Shown one piece after another: positions 1 through 5,596 of a stretch of DNA of 5,811 nucleotides. Position numbers and translations under genes: made by a program. Under the pieces are notes generated by a model. That model saw nothing but the letters and a program-made list of their open reading frames with translations, did no database searches and was not told where the DNA came from. The DNA lies in assembly GCA_003451935.1 (NCBI GenBank), contig DMJA01000128.1, positions 1 through 5,811 on the forward strand. The letters are read 5' to 3'. Within the stretch, counting starts at the first letter, position 1, and each line of letters starts with the position of its first letter. This DNA comes from Verrucomicrobiota bacterium. GTDB taxonomy: Bacteria > Verrucomicrobiota > Kiritimatiellia > CAIQIC01 > Lenti-01.

Positions 1-24
1 GGTAATGTTTTATAAAACATTACC
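1..24. terminator. Perfect 24-bp palindrome, probable transcription terminator (possibly bidirectional)
   Basis: The half-site GGTAATGTTTTA is followed at once by its exact reverse complement. As RNA it can fold into a 10-bp stem with a TATA loop. On the plus strand it runs into CTTTTT (25-30), the shape of an intrinsic terminator for a plus-strand gene ending left of the window. On the minus strand it lies 34 nt beyond the trmD stop and is preceded by an A-tract, so it could also end the trmD operon; the T-tract needed for that would lie outside the window. It is AT-rich in GC-rich surroundings. The repeat touches the window edge and may be longer. A regulator-binding palindrome or the end of a small repeat element are alternatives. 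Confidence 0.5.
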
Positions 25-26
25 CT

Positions 27-43
27 TTTTCCCACACGGAAAA
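27..43. repeat. Short inverted repeat downstream of trmD
   Basis: TTTTCC (27-32) and GGAAAA (38-43) are exact reverse complements around a 5-nt spacer. In the trmD transcript this would be a small hairpin just before the larger palindrome at the left edge. The stem is short and AT-rich, so it is weak alone. It may add to 3'-end structure or be chance. Confidence 0.25.
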
Positions 44-57
44 GAATGTCCGCGGGA

Positions 58-735
58 TCAAAGGTCGGGGCGGCGGGCCTTGGTGCGGGCGATGGATTGC
101 GCCAAACGCCACTTGGCGATCTCGGCGTGGTTGCCGCTGGTCAGGATCTCGGGGATCGCCATGCCGCGGAAGACGGGCGGACGGGTGTATTGCGGATATT
201 CGAGGCGGCCGGTGGTGAACGATTCATCCTCGGCCGCCCCCTCCCCCCCCAGCGCGCCGGGCAGCAGCCGCACCACGGCATCCACGACGATCGCGGCGGA
301 AATGACGCCGTTGGTCAGGACATAGTCGCCGATGGAAATCTCCAGGTCGGCCAGGGCCTCGCGGATGCGCTCGTCCACGCCCTCGTAGTGGCCGCAGAGA
401 AGGATGAGGTGGGATTCCTTCGAAAGCGCCAGCGCCGTGGCCTGCTTGAAGGGCTCGCCTTGCGGCGTCATCAAGATCACCTTGCTCTCCGGCCGGCGGA
501 GGGCGTCCACGGCCTTGAAGACGGGCTCGGGCTTCATCACCATGCCGGGGCCACCGCCATAGGGACGGTCGTCGGTGGTGAGATGCGCGCCGGAGGCGAA
601 GTCGCGCAGGTTGACGCAGCGGATCTGGACGAGGCCCGCCTCCTGCGCGCGCTTCAAAATACTTTCCCCCAGTATGCTGTCCAGCATCCGGGGGAAAATG
701 GTGACGATCTCGATTTGCAGCGCGGCGGCCGCCAT
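58..735 (-). CDS. trmD: tRNA (guanine-N1)-methyltransferase TrmD
   Basis: TrmD transfers a methyl group from S-adenosylmethionine to N1 of G37 in tRNAs with G at position 36, which prevents +1 frameshifting. The 225-residue product carries the family signatures: IEIVTIFP near the N-terminus (8-15), DDRPYGGGPGMVMKPEP (55-71), the trefoil-knot SAM-site segments LMTPQG (88-93) and LLCGHYEGVDER (112-123), SIGDYVLTNG (135-144 region), the acidic AEDESF segment with the presumed catalytic Asp near 170, and SGNHAEIAKWRL (200-211). It ends just after RRPDL, about 25-30 residues short of the E. coli protein; I recall short forms of this kind in other phyla, so truncation need not mean loss of function. 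The ATG lies 13 nt after the khpA stop with no visible Shine-Dalgarno, so translation may be coupled. The usual neighbour rimM is absent and rplS is not seen before the window edge. Confidence 0.97.
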   Translation of the reverse strand: MAAAALQIEIVTIFPRMLDSILGESILKRAQEAGLVQIRCVNLRDFASGAHLTTDDRPYGGGPGMVMKPEPVFKAVDALRRPESKVILMTPQGEPFKQATALALSKESHLILLCGHYEGVDERIREALADLEISIGDYVLTNGVISAAIVVDAVVRLLPGALGGEGAAEDESFTTGRLEYPQYTRPPVFRGMAIPEILTSGNHAEIAKWRLAQSIARTKARRPDL

Positions 736-748
736 CGGAGGGCCGGAT

Positions 749-979
749 CTACTCGACCACTTCGAGCATGGCGCGCTTGTTTTGGCGCGCGGCGACCGTG
801 CTGAGCAGGGTGCGGATGGCGCCGACGGTCTTGCCGCTCTTGCCGATCACTTTGCCGACGTCTTCGGGATGGCAGCGCAGTTCGAACACGATGGTGCGCT
901 CGCCCTCGATTTCCGCGATGCGGATATCCTCGGGATGGTCCACCAGCGTCTTGACGACATATTCAATCAGTTCTTTCAT
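749..979 (-). CDS. khpA: KH-domain RNA-binding protein KhpA (YlqC family)
   Basis: This 76-residue protein is a single small KH domain. It starts MKELIEYVVKTLVDHPEDI and has the KH core GKVIGKSGKTVGAIR (42-56), with the nucleic-acid-binding GxxG loop at 46-49 (GKSG). Length and layout match KhpA/YlqC, which in Gram-positive bacteria pairs with KhpB and affects RNA metabolism and cell division; no khpB is visible here. The gene sits between rpsP and trmD, as ylqC does in Bacillus, but without the rimM found there. A clear Shine-Dalgarno, GAGGAA, lies 5 nt before the ATG (985-990 on the plus strand) and fixes the start. The gap to rpsP is 56 nt and shows no obvious hairpin. Confidence 0.93.
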   Translation of the reverse strand: MKELIEYVVKTLVDHPEDIRIAEIEGERTIVFELRCHPEDVGKVIGKSGKTVGAIRTLLSTVAARQNKRAMLEVVE

Positions 980-984
980 GGGAA

Positions 985-990
985 TTCCTC
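985..990 (-). promoter_or_regulatory. Shine-Dalgarno of khpA
   Basis: On the minus strand the bases read GAGGAA, ending 5 nt before the khpA ATG. It is the strongest ribosome-binding site in the window and decides the khpA start; most other genes here have no obvious Shine-Dalgarno. Confidence 0.7.
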
Positions 991-1035
991 GGAAAGGGAA
1001 GATGGGAAAACAGGATGGGATGGGGAAGGCAGGCC

Positions 1036-1284
1036 CTACTTGGCGGCGGCGGCCCGGCTCTTCTTGAGCAGGATGGCCACGGTCTCGCTGGGCTGCGCGC
1101 CCTTGGCGAGCCAGGCCTCGGCCTTGGCGAGGTCGAGCTTGTAGTTGTCGGTCTTCTTGCCGGGCTCGTACCAGCCGAGCTCCTCGAGGAAGTTGCCGGC
1201 GTTGGCGCTGCGGATATCCGTGGCGACGATGCGGAAGAAGGGTTTCTTGTTGGCGCCCATTCTGCGGAGACGAATCTTGACCAT
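1036..1284 (-). CDS. rpsP: 30S ribosomal protein S16
   Basis: The 82-residue product begins MVKIRLRRMGANKKPFFRIV and continues with ATDIRSANAGNFLEELGWYEP, the conserved S16 N-terminal half (residues 1-41). S16 binds 16S rRNA early in small-subunit assembly. The tail is Ala/Lys-rich (SRAAAAK). The start is fixed by the family N-terminus and by an AAGGA Shine-Dalgarno 6 nt upstream. An 87-nt gap separates it from ffh, the widest spacing inside the block. A separate promoter or structured leader for rpsP is possible there, but no convincing promoter was found. Confidence 0.97.
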   Translation of the reverse strand: MVKIRLRRMGANKKPFFRIVATDIRSANAGNFLEELGWYEPGKKTDNYKLDLAKAEAWLAKGAQPSETVAILLKKSRAAAAK

Positions 1285-1290
1285 GTCTGT

Positions 1291-1295
1291 TCCTT
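1291..1295 (-). promoter_or_regulatory. Shine-Dalgarno of rpsP
   Basis: On the minus strand the bases read AAGGA, 6 nt before the rpsP ATG. Ten bases further upstream a second GGAACA copy occurs, but it is too far from the start to act as the main site. Confidence 0.6.
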
Positions 1296-1315
1296 GTTGT
1301 TCCTAGTGTTGCCGC

Positions 1316-1348
1316 CCCGGGCGCGGCCAAACCATGTTGAAGCCCGGG
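1316..1348 (-). other. Inverted repeat in the ffh-rpsP gap, possible rpsP leader hairpin
   Basis: CCCGGGC (1316-1322) and GCCCGGG (1342-1348) are exact reverse complements separated by 19 nt. In the transcript they would form a 7-bp all-G/C stem about 30 nt upstream of rpsP. No T-tract follows on the minus strand, so it is not a classic terminator. It could shape the rpsP leader or protect a processed 5' end. Each arm is nearly self-complementary and the genome is GC-rich, so chance is a real possibility. Confidence 0.3.
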
Positions 1349-1371
1349 TCATTGACAAATCGGCGTGATTC

Positions 1372-2709
1372 TTACCTGAATAGGCCGCCCCGAGGCAATC
1401 TTTTTTGCATCTGCTTCATCTTCTTGGCCATCTGCTGGGCCTGGCGGAAACTCCGCAGCAGTTCGTTGACATCGCTGACCTGCAGGCCGCTGCCGCGCGC
1501 GATGCGCTTCCGGCGGCTGGCGTCGATCAGGTCGGGGTGCCGCCGTTCGCGCGGCGTCATGCTCAACACGATGGCCTCCGACTTCTTCATCTGGCCGCCG
1601 GAATCGTTCTCGATGCGGTTGCGCACGTCGCCGGAGAGGACCCCAGCGCCGGGAATCATGTCGAGGATCTTGCCCATCGAGCCCATCTTCTTGAGCTGGC
1701 GCATCTGCGAAAGGAAATCGTTCAGGTCGAGCCCCTGCTTGCTCTTGAGCTTCTCCTGCATCTTCTCGGCTTCGCCGGCGTCCAGCGTCTCCTGGACCTT
1801 CTCCACGAGGCTGACCACATCCCCCATGCCCAGGATGCGGGAGGCCATGCGGTCGGGATGGAACAGCTCGAGATCCTCCACGCGCTCGCCCGTGCCCACG
1901 CGCAAGATGGGACATTGGGCGACCGAGACGACCGAAAGCGCGGCGCCCCCGCGGGCGTCGCCGTCGAGCTTGGTCAGAATCAGGCCCGTCAGGCCGACCG
2001 CCTCGTTGAAGGCTTGCGCCACGTGGACGGATTCCTGGCCGATGGCGGCGTCCAGGACAAGCACGACGTTCTGCGGCTCGGTGGCGGCGCGCAAGTCCTT
2101 CAATTCCCGGACAAGCTCCTCGTCGATCTGGAATCGCCCGCCGGTGTCGTAGAGAACGATGTCGTAGTAGTTTTCGCGGGCGAACCGGAACGCGCGGCGG
2201 CCCAGGTCGGGAACAGTCTCGCCCGGCTCCGGCTTGACGATTCCCGCCCCGGTCTGCTTGGCGAGCACGTCGAGCTGGTCCACGGCGGCGGGGCGGCGGA
2301 TATCGCAGGCCACCAGCAGGACTTTCTTGCCCTTCTGTTTCCACAGGCGGGCGAGCTTGCCGCAGGTCGTTGTCTTGCCGGAGCCGTGCAGGCCCAGCAG
2401 CATCACTTCGGCGGGGATGGCGGAGAGGTTGAAATCCTTCTGTGCACCGCCCAGCAGGGCGACCAGCTCGTCGTGGATGGCCTTGACGATCTGCTGCCCC
2501 GGGGCGACGCCGGCCGGCACCTCGGCGCCCAGGCTCTTGGCCTTGACGCGTTCGATGAACGCCTTGGCGGTCGCGTAGTGGACATCCGCCTCGAGAAGGG
2601 CCATCCGCACTTCGCGCAGGGCGTCCTGGATGTTTTTCTCGGAAAGCTGGCCCCCTCCGCGCAAATGGCGGAAGACGGATTGGAAGCGGCTCGAAAGGCG
2701 ATCGAACAT
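1372..2709 (-). CDS. ffh: Signal recognition particle GTPase Ffh (SRP54)
   Basis: Ffh binds 4.5S RNA and emerging signal sequences and delivers ribosomes to FtsY at the inner membrane. The 445-residue product has the N domain (about 1-95), the G domain (about 96-295) and the methionine-rich M domain (about 325-440). Visible motifs are the P-loop GLHGSGKTTT (106-115), DIRRPAAVDQL (136-146), DTGGR (188-192) at G3, TKLDGDARGG (246-255) at G4, and VGTGERVEDLELFHPDRMASRILGMGD (271-297 region). The M domain has GMGSMGK-like helices and the RNA-binding SRRKRIARGSG segment (398-408). Two differences stand out: G3 reads DTGGR where the family normally has DTAGR, and the P-loop has His where Gln is usual. 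The start matches the family N-terminus; it lies 3 nt after the upstream stop, so the two genes are probably translationally coupled. Confidence 0.98.
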   Translation of the reverse strand: MFDRLSSRFQSVFRHLRGGGQLSEKNIQDALREVRMALLEADVHYATAKAFIERVKAKSLGAEVPAGVAPGQQIVKAIHDELVALLGGAQKDFNLSAIPAEVMLLGLHGSGKTTTCGKLARLWKQKGKKVLLVACDIRRPAAVDQLDVLAKQTGAGIVKPEPGETVPDLGRRAFRFARENYYDIVLYDTGGRFQIDEELVRELKDLRAATEPQNVVLVLDAAIGQESVHVAQAFNEAVGLTGLILTKLDGDARGGAALSVVSVAQCPILRVGTGERVEDLELFHPDRMASRILGMGDVVSLVEKVQETLDAGEAEKMQEKLKSKQGLDLNDFLSQMRQLKKMGSMGKILDMIPGAGVLSGDVRNRIENDSGGQMKKSEAIVLSMTPRERRHPDLIDASRRKRIARGSGLQVSDVNELLRSFRQAQQMAKKMKQMQKRLPRGGLFR

Positions 2710-2712
2710 GGG

Positions 2713-3177
2713 TCAGATTCCGTCCGGAACGGATTCCGCCGTCGCGCGGCTGCGCACGAGGCCGCGGCCATCGCAGCGGGGGCAGGTGCCCACCACGCCG
2801 GTATCCGGCAATTCCACGCGCCCCATCCCCGAGCAGAACGGACAGATGCGGTCGGCGGCGTCGAAACGGCGGATCATGCGGAATCCGACGCCTTGGCAGA
2901 TGGGGCAAATCGCTTTTTCGCCCGGTTGGCCCAAGACGCGGCCGGTGCCCATGCAGATCGCGCAATTGATCTTGTCCACACCGGGTTGGCCCTCGGACAG
3001 CATGTCGGGATCCAACCCCCGCTTCTGCAACATCCATCGGCTGATCTTGTCCGCCAACCCCTGGGGGGCGAATTCCTCCGCCTTCTTCTCCTTCACGCCC
3101 TGCATCCAGTTGAATTGCAGGACGAACCCCAGAACCACGAACAGAAAGATCAAGCTGGCGTAGACACTTTTCCCCAT
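2713..3177 (-). CDS. Membrane-anchored DnaJ-type zinc-finger protein without a J domain
   Basis: I do not recognise a named family for this 154-residue protein. Residues 5-21 (VYASLIFLFVVLGFVLQ) form one hydrophobic segment, a likely membrane anchor. A charged linker follows (KEKKAEE, 29-35), then a region to about residue 70. The rest holds four CxxCxGxG repeats: C72/C75, C91/C94, C112/C115 and C132/C135, spaced 19, 21 and 20 residues. DnaJ has the same four-repeat design, in which repeats 1+4 and 2+3 each bind one Zn. There is no J domain and no HPD motif, so it cannot stimulate Hsp70 as DnaJ does. Plant BSD2 is a known example of such a zinc finger acting alone. Topology is unclear; a cytoplasmic finger is my guess. 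It lies 29 nt after prmC and 3 nt before ffh, so it is probably co-transcribed with both. Membrane-linked folding or targeting of new proteins is inference from context only. Confidence 0.85.
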   Translation of the reverse strand: MGKSVYASLIFLFVVLGFVLQFNWMQGVKEKKAEEFAPQGLADKISRWMLQKRGLDPDMLSEGQPGVDKINCAICMGTGRVLGQPGEKAICPICQGVGFRMIRRFDAADRICPFCSGMGRVELPDTGVVGTCPRCDGRGLVRSRATAESVPDGI

Positions 3178-3206
3178 CGAGCGGCGCGGCAAATAGACGC
3201 GGTTGT

Positions 3207-4073
3207 TCAGCGCGCCGTCCGCCTGGCTATCGCGATGCGTTCCCGTCCGGCGCAGTCGGATCTGAGGCCTAGGAATTTGAGAAGGTCCGTTTTGCACAAA
3301 ATCTCCGAGACGGCACCGGCCTGGTCGTCGCCGATTTCCATCATCAACCGTCCCTCGGATGTAAGCACACGGGCCGCCCCGGAGACAAGCCGTGAAATCG
3401 CCTGCAGGCCGTCCCGCCCGCCATCCAAGGCCAGCCGGGGCTCGAAATCCCGCACGGTGCGGGGCAGGCGTCCGCATTCCCCGGTGGAGACATAGGGGGG
3501 ATTGGAAACCACCAGGTCCGCGCTGGCATCGGCCACGCCCTCCAGCAGATCGGCTTGCCGAAATTCCACATCCGCCCCCAGCTCGCGCGCATTGATCCGC
3601 GCCAATTCCAGCGCGGCGGGACTGATATCCGTGGCCAGGACCCTGGCCTCCGGCACGCGCGTGGCCAGCGCGCAAGCGATGCAGCCGGTGCCGGTGCAAA
3701 CATCCACCACCACGGAGGGCCGCTTCCGTCCACGCAGGAACTCCTCGGCGCAGCCGACGAGCCCTTCGGTCTCGGGACGCGGGATCAACGCCCGCGGATC
3801 GCATCGGATCCGCAACCCCATGAAATCCGTCTCGCCGATCACATATTGCACGGGCTCATCGGTTGCCAATCGACCGACGGCATGGTCGAAGCGCCGGGCG
3901 GTTTCGGAGGAAGGGGTTTCGGAAAGATGGCCCAGCACGTCCAGCAGGCCGCAGCCGAGCAGATGCGCGGCCACCCAGCGGAGCTTGTTTCCGGCCTCTT
4001 CGATCCCCGCCTGTTCGAGACGCACCTGTCCGCTGGACAGCAGCGCCTTCCAGTTGCGGGCATCGACCTGCAT
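3207..4073 (-). CDS. prmC: Release factor glutamine-N5 methyltransferase PrmC (HemK)
   Basis: PrmC methylates the GGQ glutamine of RF1 and RF2 using S-adenosylmethionine and so speeds peptide release. The 288-residue product has the helical N-terminal domain (about 1-85) ending in EPVQYVIG (73-80), the linker with LIPRPETE (96-103), SAM-binding motif I VVDVCTGTGCIACALA (122-137), the acidic ATDIS turn (147-151), and the substrate-glutamine motif NPPY (191-194). All are as expected for an active enzyme. The ATG overlaps the prfA stop by one base (TGATG), so prmC is translationally coupled to the gene for its own substrate. A longer reading frame extends upstream inside prfA, but the family N-terminus and the overlap support this start. 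Confidence 0.96.
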   Translation of the reverse strand: MQVDARNWKALLSSGQVRLEQAGIEEAGNKLRWVAAHLLGCGLLDVLGHLSETPSSETARRFDHAVGRLATDEPVQYVIGETDFMGLRIRCDPRALIPRPETEGLVGCAEEFLRGRKRPSVVVDVCTGTGCIACALATRVPEARVLATDISPAALELARINARELGADVEFRQADLLEGVADASADLVVSNPPYVSTGECGRLPRTVRDFEPRLALDGGRDGLQAISRLVSGAARVLTSEGRLMMEIGDDQAGAVSEILCKTDLLKFLGLRSDCAGRERIAIARRTAR

Positions 4074-5167
4074 CAGGTCGCCGTTCCCATCTGCGCCGCC
4101 AGCCGCAACTCGATGTCCCGCGATTGCAGGGCGCCGATCACGTCGTCCAGCTTGCCTTCCATGATCTGGTCGAGGGAATAGAGCGTCAGGTTGATGCGAT
4201 GGTCGGTCAGCCGGTTCTGCGGAAAGTTGTACGTGCGGATGCGCTCGCTGCGGTCGCCGGAACCGATCTGGGTTTTGCGCTCGTTGGCCATCTTGTCGTG
4301 GTCCTGCTGCCGGCGGAGATCGAGCAGCTTGGAGGCCAGGACCTTCATCGCCTTGTCGCGGTTGCGGTTTTGGCTGCGCTCGTCCTGGCAAGCCACCACA
4401 ATCCCCGTGGGCAGGTGCGTGATCCGGATGGCCGATTCGGTCTTGTTGACCTTCTGCCCGCCCGGACCGGAGGCGCAGAACAGGTCGATGCGCAATTCCT
4501 CGGGCTTGATCTCGACCTCGCTGACCTCCTCGACCTCGGGCAAGACGGCCACGGTCGCGGCCGACGTATGGACGCGCCCCTGCGCCTCGGTCTCGGGGAC
4601 GCGCTGCACCCGGTGCCCGCCGCTTTCATAGCGGAGGGTCTTGTAGACATCGGTGCCCTCCACCGAAAAAATGATTTCCTTGAACCCGCCCAGATCGGAC
4701 GGCGAGGCGTCGATGACCCCGGTCTTCCAGCCGCGCATGTCGGCGAACCGGGAATACATCCGGAACAGGTCGCCCGCAAACAGGGCGGCCTCCTCTCCGC
4801 CGGTGCCCGCGCGGATTTCCAAAATGGTGTTGCGGCTGTCGTCGGGGTCCGCAGGAAGCATCAGGGCCATGAGCTTGCGTTCGGCCGGCGGGATCGCCGC
4901 CTCCAGTTCCGCCTTTTCCACCCGGGCGATTTCCTCCAGCTCCGGATCGCTGGCGCTCTCGGCCAGCAATTCGGCGTTGTCGGCAAGCATCTGCTTCAGG
5001 TGCTGCAATTCCTGGGCCGCGAGCGTCAAGTCGCGCAGGCGCTGGTGTTCGCGCACCAGCTCCTTGAACGTGCGGGGATTGGAGGCCGCGCCGGGCACGG
5101 ACATGGCCTGCTCCAGTTCCTCGGCGCGGGAGGCGACTTGCTTGAAATAGGCGGAATCCAGTTCCAT
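4073..5167 (-). CDS. prfA: Peptide chain release factor 1 (RF1)
   Basis: RF1 recognises UAA and UAG stop codons and triggers hydrolysis of the finished peptide. The 364-residue length is typical. The coiled-coil domain 1 spans about 1-105. RNTILEIRAGTGGEEA (112-127) is the family signature. The stop-codon tripeptide PxT appears as PET (191-193) in HRVQRVPETEAQGRVHTSA, which marks RF1 rather than RF2 (SPF). The catalytic GGQ is at 236-238 in ASGPGGQKVNKTESAIRITHLP, so Q238 is the expected PrmC target. An open frame extends 28 codons further upstream through the rpmE-prfA hairpin, but that stretch is unlike RF1; MELDSAYFKQ is the likely start. There is no clear Shine-Dalgarno. Confidence 0.97.
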   Translation of the reverse strand: MELDSAYFKQVASRAEELEQAMSVPGAASNPRTFKELVREHQRLRDLTLAAQELQHLKQMLADNAELLAESASDPELEEIARVEKAELEAAIPPAERKLMALMLPADPDDSRNTILEIRAGTGGEEAALFAGDLFRMYSRFADMRGWKTGVIDASPSDLGGFKEIIFSVEGTDVYKTLRYESGGHRVQRVPETEAQGRVHTSAATVAVLPEVEEVSEVEIKPEELRIDLFCASGPGGQKVNKTESAIRITHLPTGIVVACQDERSQNRNRDKAMKVLASKLLDLRRQQDHDKMANERKTQIGSGDRSERIRTYNFPQNRLTDHRINLTLYSLDQIMEGKLDDVIGALQSRDIELRLAAQMGTAT

Positions 5168-5190
5168 GGGATGGGCCGTTGACCGGGGGC

Positions 5191-5242
5191 AGGACGCAAA
5201 ACGGGCCGGATGCTCCCCCTCGGGGAAAATCCGGCCCGTCCT
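5191..5242 (-). terminator. Strong hairpin between rpmE and prfA, probable attenuating terminator
   Basis: ACGGGCCGGAT (5201-5211) and ATCCGGCCCGT (5229-5239) are exact reverse complements, giving an 11-bp mostly G/C stem. Its loop can form an inner 5-bp stem (TCCCC 5214-5218 with GGGGA 5222-5226). AGG (5191-5193) can add pairs with CCT (5240-5242) across a bulge. On the transcribed minus strand the stem begins about 12 nt after the rpmE stop and is followed by TTTTGCG. The T-tract is short, so partial termination is more likely than a full stop; this would make more L31 mRNA than RF1 mRNA. A 3'-end stabilising hairpin after processing is the alternative. Confidence 0.65.
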
Positions 5243-5251
5243 GAAGTCCAA

Positions 5252-5467
5252 CTACTTCTTGGCGGAGGCCTTCTTGGCGTAGCGCTTGTTGAAGCGGTCC
5301 ACGCGCCCTTCGGTGTCGATGAACTTCGCCTGGCCCGTGAAATAGGGGTGGCAGGCCGCGCAGGTGTTGACGCTCATGGCCTTGACCGTCGATCGGGTCT
5401 TGAGCACATGGCCGCACGCGCAGGAAATCGTCGCTTCTTCGTACTTGGGATGGATGTCTTTTTTCAT
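5252..5467 (-). CDS. rpmE: 50S ribosomal protein L31 (zinc-binding form)
   Basis: The 71-residue product starts MKKDIHPKYEEATISCACG and includes TRSTVKAMSVNTCAACHPYFTG and GRVDRFNKRY, the L31 core. Cysteines C16, C18, C36 and C39 form the zinc-binding set of the C+ type, in contrast to zinc-free paralogues made under zinc starvation. L31 bridges the two ribosomal subunits near the central protuberance. The C-terminal tail AKKASAKK is basic. The start follows the family sequence exactly. It is the first gene of the minus-strand block, with a hairpin in its 5' leader and another after its stop codon. Confidence 0.97.
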   Translation of the reverse strand: MKKDIHPKYEEATISCACGHVLKTRSTVKAMSVNTCAACHPYFTGQAKFIDTEGRVDRFNKRYAKKASAKK

Positions 5468-5489
5468 AATCTGGGGTTCCGGGTTCTGC

Positions 5490-5511
5490 GCATCCGGAAG
5501 TTGCCGGATGC
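5490..5511 (-). promoter_or_regulatory. rpmE leader hairpin, candidate L31 autoregulatory site
   Basis: GCATCCGG (5490-5497) and CCGGATGC (5504-5511) form an exact 8-bp inverted repeat with a 6-nt loop, centred about 33 nt upstream of the rpmE ATG. On the minus strand it is preceded by TTTTT and followed by no T-tract, so it is not a terminator. Leaders of rpmE in several other bacterial groups carry conserved structures that bind L31 and repress its translation. A similar role here is inference from position and shape. Confidence 0.45.
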
Positions 5512-5524
5512 AAAAATCGCGCGA

Positions 5525-5553
5525 AACCTATCACCCGTGCCCGGCATTGGCAA
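5525..5553 (-). promoter_or_regulatory. Candidate promoter of the rpmE block
   Basis: On the minus strand TTGCCA (plus 5548-5553) is one base from the -35 consensus TTGACA. A 17-bp spacer leads to TAGGTT (plus 5525-5530), which keeps only T1, A2 and T6 of the -10 box. The predicted start near 5517 would put the leader hairpin almost at the 5' end of the mRNA. The -10 box is poor, so this is tentative. Confidence 0.35.
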
Positions 5554-5596
5554 GCGGCATTTTATCGAAAACACGGCGATGGCTTTCGGTAAACCA

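Noticed and set aside
1331..1358. Possible rpsP promoter on the minus strand (TTGTCA, 16-bp spacer, CATGGT)
   Set aside because: The -35 is acceptable but the -10 keeps only three consensus bases, too weak to list as a feature.
1349..3037. Minus-strand open frame of about 562 codons in another frame over ffh
   Set aside because: The product is Arg/Pro/Gly-rich and without motifs, as expected for an out-of-frame reading of ffh and its neighbours.
1405..3495. Very long plus-strand open frame (about 696 codons) opposite ffh, the zinc-finger gene and part of prmC
   Set aside because: It is antisense to genes with clear family motifs and shows no recognisable domain. Long antisense frames are expected in GC-rich coding DNA.
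3863..5182. Plus-strand open frame of about 439 codons opposite prfA and prmC
   Set aside because: It is antisense to RF1 and PrmC, which are unmistakable; its translation is a low-complexity mirror of their codon use.
5168..5251. Extending RF1 by 28 residues to an upstream ATG
   Set aside because: The added residues are unlike RF1 and would come from the rpmE-prfA hairpin; the start at 5167 gives the normal family length.
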